NCBI GenBank assembly: GCA_049317725.1
Contig: JBMOHS010000225.1
Location: 1-5,580, forward strand
Length of the DNA stretch: 5,580 nt
Direction: 5' to 3'
Source: CAIOZW01 sp049317725
GTDB taxonomy: Bacteria > Acidobacteriota > Blastocatellia > RBC074
Below, one piece after another: positions 1-5,383 of this stretch. The notes under the pieces are model-generated. The model was not told where the DNA came from. It saw only the letters and a list, made by a program, of their open reading frames with translations, and searched no databases. The first letter of the stretch is position 1. Each line of letters opens with the position of its first letter. The position numbers were made by a program, and so were the translations under genes.

Positions 1-3000
1 CTCCTCCGACCACGTTGAGCGAGACCACGCGCGGCATGATCTGAAAGGTCTCGCCGGCGAAGGGCAGCGTACTCGTCGCCACCGCGACATCGTCACTGTC
101 CTTGACCGTACTCCCCGTCGCCATCCGCAGCGCCACCCGTCCCGTCGAGGCCCCGAAGTTGACCCCGACCGTCCAGGTCGTCCCGCTGCCGCTGACGCTG
201 GTGATCGCCGCTCCCGCTGGTCCCGAGACCACCGTCAGGGCAAAGTTGGCCGCCGTCAGCCCCGTCACCTCCTCGCTGAACGTCACCGTGTACGATGCTG
301 TTTGCGTTGGTGACGGATTGGCAGTCGCCGCCGCGATCGAGAGCACCCGCGGGGCAATCAGATAGTATGGCGACGTGTAGGGCAGACTCAGCAACGGGTG
401 GTTCTCGGTATCCCTCACCCCCGTCGAGTCCTTCATCCGCAGGGCGACCATCCCGGTCCCCCCAACCCTCACTGTCACACGCCAATCCATCCCACTCCCG
501 CTGATCCCCGTGATTGAGGACTGGGCCGCACTCGAGCCGATCAGCTCGAAGTTGGCCTCCGTCATTCCCGTGACCGATTCGTTGAAGTGGACGTCAAAGA
601 GGACATCCATCGTCCCTACCGGGTTGGCCTGCCCGGTGATCGCCACCGGATTCGGGCTCATCTGGTCGATCGACAAGATCCGCGGCGCGATTGTAAATGA
701 CTCCTCCCCAACAAAGGGAAGGTTACTGACCGCGCTCCCGGTATTTCCCGTCACACCATCGGAGTTGGTCATCGAGAGACCAACCGTTCCAGCGGCCATT
801 CCGGGATTGGCCTCGATTGTCCAGACCGAACCGGATCCGCTGACACTGGTGATCGAGGCTCCTGCAGAGCCAGTCAGAGCGAAGTTGGCGGCGGAGAGCC
901 CTGTCACTGGTCCACTGAAGGTGATCGTCCAGACCAGCCTCTCCGAGCTTGTTGGATTGGCGGCACCTGGCGCCCGTAAGATCGAGACGACCGTCGCTGA
1001 CAATGTAAAGACTTCACTGGCAGTGTAAGGCAGCCCCCCGACAGGATTGGAATCGTTGTCAGCCATCCCGGTCGAGTTGACCATGCTCAGGCCAAGGGCC
1101 CCCCCGGCCGTCCCCAGGTTGACCGACACCGTACGGGTGGCACCGGTTCCGGTCACCTCCGCGATCGTTGCGCTTCCCAGGCTGGACCCGGCAAGAGCAA
1201 AATTGCTCGCCGCTCCTCCCGTGACACTCTCGCTGAAGGTCACCAAGTAGCTGACCGTACTTCCGGTGGGTGGATTCGGTCCAACTCGCGTGATCGAGAC
1301 GACCCGCGGTGCGATCGAGAAGCTCTCCCCTTGCGTGAACGGCAGTCGACCCAGCGCGTTCCCGGTGCCATCCGCCAGCCCGGTCGAGTTGACGACGCTC
1401 AGCCCGAGCGTCCCCGTCGCTTGACCGACGTTGGCCGTCACCGTCCGGGTCGTTCCGCTCCCGGTCACCCCCGTGATCGTCGCCCCCGTGATGCTCGTCC
1501 CGACCAACTCGAAGTTGTCCAGGGCTCCTCCCGTGACACTGCTGCTGAAGGTCACTGTCCAACTGACCGTCGCTGAACTTGTGGCATTGCTTCCATCCCT
1601 CGTTACCGAGACGACATAGGGAGGTGCGGTGAACATTTCACCAGTATTGAAGGGCAGGCCTCCGACTGGATTGTTATCGGAGTCGGTCATCCCAGTCCCG
1701 TTGACCATATTCAAGCCGATCGAGCCCGTCGCGGTCCCCAAATCGACCGTTACTGTCCGCGTTGTCCCGCTTCCGGTAATTCCCGTGATTGCAGCAGTTC
1801 CCAAGCTCGATCCCCTTGGTGATGTCAAGAGGAAGTTGCTCGCCGCACCTGCCCCCGTGACACTCTCGCTGAAGGTCACCAGGTAGCTGACCGTACTCCC
1901 GGTGGGTGGATTCGGTCCGACCCGGGCGATCGAGACAACTCGCGGCGCAATCGAGTAGGAACTCGCACTCGTAAAGGGGAGATTGCCTAATGGGAATCCG
2001 GATGGAACGCTAGCGAGACCTGTGGAATTTGCCAGCCGCAGCGCAATGCTCCCCGTCGCCGTTCCCCGGTTGACCGTGACCGTCCGTGTCGAACCCGAAC
2101 CGGTCACACTCGCAATGGAGGCATCTCCCAACCCCGTTCCGGTCAGTTCAAAATTGGAGATCGCCCCTCCCGTTGCGCTTTCGCTGAATGTCACCGTGTA
2201 GGTGAGTGTGCTGGCTGTTGTCGGGCTCGTCCCGGCGAGCGTAATTGAATTGACTGAGAAGGGAGAGACGTTGGACAGGTTGAAGTTGCGTGGAGTCGTC
2301 ACCCCGGACGCACTGGCAAGAACGACATAGGAGCCAGCGGACCCGTTGGCGGTGACTGTTCCTGTAGTTGCTTTTCCACTCGTAATCGTTATTCGCCGGG
2401 CTGTCGGATTGAAGACCCCCCCCCCCGTGATGGAAGCACCGGCCCCACTTGCCGGCGGGGTAAAGTTGATCCGACCATTGTCGACCGGCTCACTCGGATC
2501 GTTGGGCGTCACCGTCACACTCAGGGTTCTGGGGAAGGCACTGTTTGGGGCGACCGACTGATTGTCCCCATCGTCGATCACCATCGTGAACCGCTTCGAT
2601 TCAATTGCGCCAATGTCTGGTGGACCATAGGTCCCATCGCGGGGAACCCCTCGGGCATCGGTCGCAGGTGCGTCCACGGAGCTTCCTGCGTCGATCGCTG
2701 GGCTGCCAGGCAAGGGGATGATCCCACGTACCGAGGCTCCACCATAGTATACTTTCGTCCCATCCCCGAGCTGTAACATGCGCCAGTAGAGAGTGTCTTG
2801 AAAGGTGACCCCCTTGATATCCCCAGGGGCATTCAGAAACGTGTTGCCGTTGGTCGTCGTGCGATCGGACGAAGTGTCGACCATGTTATTTCCCAACGAG
2901 ATGATCTGGTTATCTGTGGTCAACGCCCCGTCCGCTGTCGAGAAGAAGTAGTTGCCTTGCTGGTTGTTACTGAAGTACGTATTCCGTACCCGATAGGTCG

Positions 3001-4105
3001 ATTTCGTGCCTGCGCCGATGATATGACTCCCCAGCGGTGGGCAGTTCGCGTCATTCCAGAGAGTGAGATTGGTCAGATTGGTGGTCACCTCCGCACCCGC
3101 TTCCGCATAGACCTGGATCGCGGTTCCTCCCGTCCTTACATCAGTTTCGTTGGTGATGTTTCTAACTAAGGTCGCATTCCTTACGTTGAGCGTACGGGGG
3201 GTCTCCCCACTCGCCAGAAATAGAATGGCCCCAAACGAGTCCTTGTGCTGCTGTAGCGTGCTGTGCACCCGTGACATGTTATCCATAATAAAGACGCGCT
3301 CAATTGTTGCGTCAGCATTATCGATCGCGATCGCGCCCCCTCCGCTCCTGGTTGGCGGATTGGTCTGGCCTGTAAAGACGGGTTTGCCGGCCGCACCATT
3401 GAGCAACTCACAATCAGAGACCGTGATCTTGCTGCGGCTATAGATGTTCCCACCGTAGCCCCGTCCAACCGAGGACCCATGGGAAATGGTCATCCCCGTA
3501 ATGACGATCTCGGCATAGGTCACGGGAATGTGGAAGATCCGGAATTGGGAAGCAGGTACAGGAACAGGAGGAGTAGGATCCCACCAAGTACCAGCTTCAA
3601 CAACGGACAGCGGGCGACGGACTGTCAGAAGATTCGCCCCCGGGCCGTTGATCGTCACACTCTGCACAATTTCGGGCAGCGCCGTTGAGAGTTCGATGGT
3701 TCCCGTGGCGGTGATGTTAATGATATCGGCGGCGGGAGTGGCATTGGCCTCGGCCAGTGCCGCACGAAGGGTGCAGACGGCTGCTGCCGTGGCGCAGATG
3801 CCATTTCCAATGTTGGCGTCAACCGTGTCCGCAGTACTGTTGACAGTGAAGGTGACCCCAGCCTGTGCGGACAATTTTGGGGCAATTGTCAGGGACGGGG
3901 CGACGAAGGAGGAGAGGGGCGTACGCTCTTTGAGCCAGTCCTTCCATACCCCCTGGTGCTGTTCAGCCCGGACGTTCCATTGACTTTTCTCTGTCATCAA
4001 GCAGAGAACCGCAAGAAACGCTGTCCCAACGACAAGAAGGAGCCACGCCCTCTGGCGTTGACTCTTCCTCTGAATCTTCAACGAACTTTTTTCTGACATG
4101 TGCAT
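1..4105 (-). CDS. Giant exported CSLREA / parallel beta-helix protein with tandem Ig-like repeats (3' end beyond window)
   Basis: The frame is open from ATG 4105 to the left edge (1368 codons, no stop seen). ATG 4105 is preferred over ATG 4099 because GAGGAG lies 5 bases before it. Order of modules: basic n-region plus hydrophobic stretch (residues about 20-37); CSLREA-type domain (about 84-125, with FTVNSTADTV and CTLRAALAEAN); beta-helix (about 125-465); GSPAIDAG (467) and DARGVPRDG...DIGAIE (483-502), which resemble the choice-of-anchor Q ending of such proteins; an invasin-like Ig domain (about 503-615); then seven full Ig-like repeats (618 onward) and part of an eighth. Proteins of this build are exported and usually surface-bound or secreted; a role in adhesion or polymer binding is inference. 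No catalytic residues were recognised. The C-terminus, where a sorting or anchor signal would lie, is outside the window. It appears monocistronic, behind a long AT-rich leader. Confidence 0.93.
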   Translation of the reverse strand, partial: MHMSEKSSLKIQRKSQRQRAWLLLVVGTAFLAVLCLMTEKSQWNVRAEQHQGVWKDWLKERTPLSSFVAPSLTIAPKLSAQAGVTFTVNSTADTVDANIGNGICATAAAVCTLRAALAEANATPAADIINITATGTIELSTALPEIVQSVTINGPGANLLTVRRPLSVVEAGTWWDPTPPVPVPASQFRIFHIPVTYAEIVITGMTISHGSSVGRGYGGNIYSRSKITVSDCELLNGAAGKPVFTGQTNPPTRSGGGAIAIDNADATIERVFIMDNMSRVHSTLQQHKDSFGAILFLASGETPRTLNVRNATLVRNITNETDVRTGGTAIQVYAEAGAEVTTNLTNLTLWNDANCPPLGSHIIGAGTKSTYRVRNTYFSNNQQGNYFFSTADGALTTDNQIISLGNNMVDTSSDRTTTNGNTFLNAPGDIKGVTFQDTLYWRMLQLGDGTKVYYGGASVRGIIPLPGSPAIDAGSSVDAPATDARGVPRDGTYGPPDIGAIESKRFTMVIDDGDNQSVAPNSAFPRTLSVTVTPNDPSEPVDNGRINFTPPASGAGASITGGGVFNPTARRITITSGKATTGTVTANGSAGSYVVLASASGVTTPRNFNLSNVSPFSVNSITLAGTSPTTASTLTYTVTFSESATGGAISNFELTGTGLGDASIASVTGSGSTRTVTVNRGTATGSIALRLANSTGLASVPSGFPLGNLPFTSASSYSIAPRVVSIARVGPNPPTGSTVSYLVTFSESVTGAGAASNFLLTSPRGSSLGTAAITGITGSGTTRTVTVDLGTATGSIGLNMVNGTGMTDSDNNPVGGLPFNTGEMFTAPPYVVSVTRDGSNATSSATVSWTVTFSSSVTGGALDNFELVGTSITGATITGVTGSGTTRTVTANVGQATGTLGLSVVNSTGLADGTGNALGRLPFTQGESFSIAPRVVSITRVGPNPPTGSTVSYLVTFSESVTGGAASNFALAGSSLGSATIAEVTGTGATRTVSVNLGTAGGALGLSMVNSTGMADNDSNPVGGLPYTASEVFTLSATVVSILRAPGAANPTSSERLVWTITFSGPVTGLSAANFALTGSAGASITSVSGSGSVWTIEANPGMAAGTVGLSMTNSDGVTGNTGSAVSNLPFVGEESFTIAPRILSIDQMSPNPVAITGQANPVGTMDVLFDVHFNESVTGMTEANFELIGSSAAQSSITGISGSGMDWRVTVRVGGTGMVALRMKDSTGVRDTENHPLLSLPYTSPYYLIAPRVLSIAAATANPSPTQTASYTVTFSEEVTGLTAANFALTVVSGPAGAAITSVSGSGTTWTVGVNFGASTGRVALRMATGSTVKDSDDVAVATSTLPFAGETFQIMPRVVSLNVVGG
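29..346 (-). repeat. Ig-like repeat 7 (106 residues)
   Basis: Opens VLSIAAATANPSPTQTASY, then TVTFSEEVTGLTAANFALT, AAITSVSGSGTTWTVGVNFG, LRMATGSTVKDSDDVAV and LPFAGETFQIMPR. An eighth unit begins at position 28 (VVSLNVVGG) and continues off the left edge, so the full repeat count is unknown. Confidence 0.88.
347..679 (-). repeat. Ig-like repeat 6 (111 residues)
   Basis: Opens ILSIDQMSPNPVAITGQANP, then FDVHFNESVTGMTEANFELIG, SSITGISGSGMDWRVTVRVGG, LRMKDSTGVRDTENHP and LPYTSPYYLIAPR. It is the longest unit; the extra residues lie in the linker before the first core strand. FNES replaces TFSE. Confidence 0.88.
680..991 (-). repeat. Ig-like repeat 5 (104 residues)
   Basis: Opens VVSILRAPGAANPTSSERLV, then WTITFSGPVTGLSAANFALTG, ASITSVSGSGSVWTIE, LSMTNSDGVTGNTGS and LPFVGEESFTIAPR. 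From here leftward the units use the TGL[ST]AANFALT / SVSGSG..WT version of the repeat, a subfamily distinct from repeats 1-4 (TGSGTTRTV). Confidence 0.9.
992..1303 (-). repeat. Ig-like repeat 4 (104 residues)
   Basis: Opens VVSITRVGPNPPTGSTV, then SYLVTFSESVTGG, NFALAGSSLGSATIAEVTG, ATRTVSVNLG, LSMVNSTGMADNDSNPVGG and LPYTASEVFTLSAT. The first 30 or so residues are nearly the same as repeat 2, including the GPNPPTGSTVSYL linker not found in repeats 1, 3, 5, 6 or 7. Confidence 0.9.
1304..1615 (-). repeat. Ig-like repeat 3 (104 residues)
   Basis: Opens VVSVTRDGSNATSSATV, then SWTVTFSSSVTGG, NFELVGTSITGATITG, VTGSGTTRTVTANVG, LSVVNSTGLADGTGNALG and LPFTQGESFSIAPR. The usual SE in TFSE is SS here. 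Same skeleton and spacing as its neighbours. Confidence 0.9.
1616..1939 (-). repeat. Ig-like repeat 2 (108 residues)
   Basis: Opens VVSIARVGPNPPTGSTV, then SYLVTFSESVTG, AAITGITGSGTTRTVTV, LNMVNGTGMTDSDNNPVGG and LPFNTGEMFTAPP. It has a slightly longer loop after the first strand (GAGAASNFLLTSPRGSSLG). Its DNA is closely related to repeat 4, see the paired-duplication entry. Confidence 0.9.
1940..2254 (-). repeat. Ig-like repeat 1 (105 residues)
   Basis: First unit of the stalk. It shows the repeat skeleton: opening VNSITLAG, strand YTVTFSESATG, NFELTG, ASIASVTGSGSTRTVTV, a short ALRLANSTG strand and closing LPFTSASSYSIAPR. Homologous to the six complete units that follow; no cysteine. The opening (SVNSITLAGTSP) is the most divergent from the VVSI consensus, fitting a first unit fused to the preceding invasin-like domain. 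Confidence 0.88.
2255..2599 (-). other. Invasin-like (Big_1-type) Ig domain linking helix and repeat stalk
   Basis: Residues about 503-617 carry DDGDNQSVAPNSAFPRTLSV, NGRINFTPPASGAGASITGG, ITSGKATTGTVTANGSAGSY and VVLASASGVTTPRNFNLSN. This follows the familiar bacterial Ig-like module in which a pre-strand 'Q..xxNxxF' precedes 'vxFxxPxxGAsaxxxGg', 'G.atxxxTANxxaGsYxVxAs..g' and 'txFxLtN'. It lies between the beta-helix and the stalk repeats and differs in sequence from them. The G11 tract falls inside this domain, in the TGGGV turn. Confidence 0.72.
2416..2426 (-). repeat. Homopolymer tract C11 (G11 in the coding strand)
   Basis: Eleven consecutive C on the plus strand, read as ACG GGG GGG GGG GTC (Thr-Gly-Gly-Gly-Val) in the giant gene. 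With 11 bases the frame is open on both sides. Gain or loss of one base would shift the frame and remove every downstream Ig repeat. Tracts this long are uncommon inside coding DNA and are known mutational hotspots in surface-protein genes of other bacteria. Confidence 0.95.
2600..3729 (-). other. Right-handed parallel beta-helix region with choice-of-anchor Q-like ending
   Basis: About 375 residues show short repeated strand-turn units typical of PbH1 coils: VTINGPGANLLTV, EIVITGMTISHGSS, KITVSDCELLNG, GGGAIAIDNADATIERV, LNVRNATLVRNI, TNLTNLTLWND, YRVRNTYFSNN. Asn-rich turns and alternating hydrophobic residues are evident. The region closes with GSPAIDAGSS and DARGVPRDG...DIGAIE, the usual end of such helices in CSLREA proteins. 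A Trp/Pro-rich insert (WWDPTPPVPVPASQ, 3546-3592) interrupts the first coils. Beta-helices of this class can bind or cut polysaccharides, but no lyase or hydrolase active site was recognised. Confidence 0.8.
3730..3856 (-). other. CSLREA-type N-terminal domain
   Basis: The segment reads VTFTVNSTADTVDANIG, then ICATAAAVCTLRAALAEANA. This matches the layout of the CSLREA domain found at the start of many secreted beta-helix proteins: a first strand FTVNSTxDxxD, a Cys in GxC, then C-[ST]-L-R-x-A. Here the name motif is CTLRAAL rather than CSLREAI, so the Glu is replaced by Ala. Two cysteines (in GICAT and VCTLR) are kept and could form a disulfide outside the cytoplasm. Family assignment is by recognition of the pattern. 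Confidence 0.82.
3965..4105 (-). other. N-terminal export signal / membrane segment of the giant protein
   Basis: Residues 1-19 are rich in Lys, Arg and Gln (SLKIQRKSQRQR). They are followed by a hydrophobic run with core LLLVVGTAFLAVLCLM, then a polar segment with NVRAEQ near residues 44-49. This is the pattern of a long Sec signal peptide or an uncleaved N-terminal anchor. A possible A-x-A site is at NVRA; a second (SAQA) lies just before the CSLREA domain but is too far from the hydrophobic core to be a normal signal peptidase site. The cleavage site is not certain. Confidence 0.7.
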
Positions 4106-4110
4106 AGTTT

Positions 4111-4116
4111 CTCCTC
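4111..4116 (-). promoter_or_regulatory. Ribosome binding site of the giant gene
   Basis: On the minus strand GAGGAG lies 5 bases before ATG 4105 and 11 before ATG 4099. The spacing decides in favour of the ATG at 4105 as the start, giving an N-terminus MHMSEK. Confidence 0.8.
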
Positions 4117-4420
4117 AGTTCAGGCCCTGGGTGAGGTATTGATCTTTGTCTTCATTAATGAAATTTCTTGTGTAAATTGATTGCAGGTTAGATCTCCTCA
4201 CGATTGAGTCAATCTCTCTCTCTTCTCTTTGCGTTTCATTCACCATCTATTGGTGGAGGGGAGGTATTTTTGAATGCAGCCCTAAACCTTGATCACTCGT
4301 TACAGCCAGCGGCTCAACTTTTTATTAGAAGATTAATGAGACTCGTAACTGATGACGGAGGTGAAAATACCGTGGAAGCCCTCCTGAGGTCTTGAAAAAA
4401 CGCCCTAGGATTCTTTAGTT

Positions 4421-4450
4421 ATTCTGAAAAATTACTTAAAAAACTGTCAA
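4421..4450 (-). promoter_or_regulatory. Weak sigma-70-like promoter candidate
   Basis: On the minus strand TTGACA (4445-4450) is a perfect -35 box; CAGAAT (4421-4426) follows after 18 bases and matches 4 of 6 positions of the -10 consensus. If used, transcription would start near 4414, giving a leader of roughly 310 bases before ATG 4105. The -10 is poor and the region is AT-rich, so chance is a real possibility. Confidence 0.22.
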
Positions 4451-4460
4451 TATCGACTAA

Positions 4461-4668
4461 TCTCGCATCTTGCCCGGACTAAAGAACGGATTTGGCCGGT
4501 CCTCCCTCCTTGGCGGCCTCGTGATCTCGACAACCGGGCCTGTGCTGGGGTGGAAGAGGGATAAGGTGGCAGAGGGAGGGGCGAGAGAAAGAATCCGAGA
4601 ATGGCGGCAATGTCCCCTCAAAAACCTCTGTGCCTTCGCTCCTCCGGATGAGACAAACAACCAAGCCC
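4461..4668. other. GC-rich gene-free stretch, purine-biased on the plus strand
   Basis: Open frames here overlap in all directions and read as low-complexity Pro/Arg/Ser/Gly peptides with no family resemblance. The plus strand carries many GA- and GG-rich words (for example around 4550-4600), which continue into 4672-4735. The words CACAGAGG and CTTCGTCTTCGCGTGAG on the minus strand recall decayed intergenic repeats of environmental bacteria, but no second copy is visible here. I cannot support a gene or element. Confidence 0.4.
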
Positions 4669-5268
4669 TCACCGGGAGGGAAGGGACTCACGCGAAGACG
4701 AAGAGGTGGGAGAGGAGGGATAAGGGGGCCAAGTGAACTTTCGAGGCCCACCCGAGGTGCGGAGATACGCAATCGTCTCCCGGTAGAGCGCGACCCGGGG
4801 CATCGTGTCGACAGTCCCTGGTGTCACCGACTTCGTCAATGGGGTCAGCGGTCGCCGCACTTGGGAGTTGAGTGGGAGGAGGAATGGGTCGGTCAACTTC
4901 GGTCGACCCTCTTCGGCGCCATCGCCCTGCTTGAGATCGTTGACGATGAGGTGCCGGCCGTCGGGGATCCACCCCAGCGCGCCGCGCGAGCGCCCCCCCT
5001 CTTCCAACCCACTGACGGGGGCAGCGACCATCACCCGCGCGCTCTCATGATCCTCAAGGGACCACCGCAGGAACACGACTCTCTTGCCATCCGGTGAGCA
5101 GACCGGGCTTCTGTCCGCGTCAGGATGCGTCGTCAACCTGACCCGTTGAGCCTGATTGGCCGGCTTGAGGTTGAGATCCTCAGCCCCTCCCATTTCCCAT
5201 TGACCGCGGAAGGCCAGAAACTGACCATCCGGCGAAAACTCCGGATCAAGCGGCTCACTTGGAATCGT
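4669..5268 (-). pseudogene. Fragment of a PD40 / TolB-like beta-propeller protein
   Basis: One frame gives PD40-type blade signatures in order: FSPDGQFLAFRG (from 5238), RLTTHPDADRSPVCSPDGKR followed by VVFLR (about 5136-5065), and WIPDGRHLIVND (4971-4936). A fourth, MPRVALYRETIAYLR, aligns to P-x-x-SPDG-x-x-IAYLR but has lost SPDG. After about 4755 the frame drifts into a Pro/Ser-rich tail and stops at 4669. Upstream, a TAG at 5269-5271 interrupts the frame and nothing propeller-like lies beyond. An ATG at 5193 (MGGAEDLNLK) sits in the middle of a blade and is not a natural start. Full relatives have a complete propeller, often behind a kinase or winged-helix domain; here only about three blades remain. 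A truncated remnant is the best reading; a short expressed protein from 5193 is less likely. Confidence 0.7.
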
Positions 5269-5271
5269 CTA

Positions 5272-5383
5272 GTGGGAAATGATCTTCAGGCTTCTGACAG
5301 AGCATTGGAAGATGATGATGAACCAACTAACTTCTTGGAGTTATCAGTGTCTTCCTGATCATTCTGGATTTGCCGGGGAGGGC
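5272..5383. other. Short spacer between membrane gene and propeller remnant
   Basis: About 110 bases, AT-richer than the flanks, with stops in the frame of the remnant. No terminator hairpin with a T-run and no propeller-like peptide was seen. The left end of this spacer is probably the break point at which the 5' part of the propeller gene was lost. Confidence 0.4.

Larger units (their letters stand above)
1221..1956 (-). repeat. DNA-level duplication: 1221-1320 versus 1857-1956
   Basis: The 100 bases at 1221-1320 and 1857-1956 match at 89 positions by direct comparison, offset exactly 636 bases (212 codons, two repeat units). They encode the end of one unit's IAPRVVSI strand and the GPNPPTGSTVSYLVTFSESVTG start of repeats 4 and 2. 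Repeat 3, in between, lacks this linker. This points to duplication of a two-repeat block or gene conversion between alternate units. Confidence 0.85.
4106..4460 (-). promoter_or_regulatory. AT-rich intergenic leader / promoter region of the giant gene
   Basis: About 355 bases without a supportable gene, clearly richer in A and T than both flanks. It contains the RBS, a perfect 12-base palindrome TTCATTAATGAA (4151-4162), a 13-base palindrome GATTGAGTCAATC (4202-4214), and runs of A. A plus-strand open frame at 4204-4395 (TTG start) has no Shine-Dalgarno I can see and no family resemblance, so it is not called. No clear terminator hairpin was found for the genes that point into it from the right. 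Confidence 0.5.

Noticed and set aside
1059..1562. Minus-strand frame of 167 residues rich in Gly, Arg, Asp and His
   Set aside because: It overlaps the giant gene on the same strand in another frame, has low-complexity composition, and no start signal.
29..2254. Regular 104-111 codon repeats as a possible CRISPR or satellite array
   Set aside because: Units are in-frame protein domains with diverged DNA, far longer than CRISPR repeats, and there are no short identical repeats with unique spacers.
102..2561. Many plus-strand open frames (for example 510-1028) with repeated PVTLSLKVT-like peptides
   Set aside because: They are the exact antisense of the tandem Ig repeats; their apparent similarity to each other mirrors the real minus-strand repeats.
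3322..3333. Perfect palindrome CGATCGCGATCG inside the giant gene
   Set aside because: It encodes the helix strand AIAID in frame and needs no regulatory explanation; one such 12-base palindrome is expected by chance in a window this size.
4204..4395. Plus-strand 63-residue frame in the leader
   Set aside because: TTG start, no visible ribosome binding site, no recognisable family, and it lies in AT-rich sequence opposite the leader of the giant gene. It remains possible but unsupported.
4457..4772. Overlapping frames on both strands (71-97 residues)
   Set aside because: Pro/Arg/Ser-rich low-complexity translations in several frames at once, typical of noncoding GC-rich DNA.
4630..5097. Plus-strand 155-residue frame
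   Set aside because: Antisense shadow of the propeller remnant; Arg/Pro/Gly-rich with no domain.
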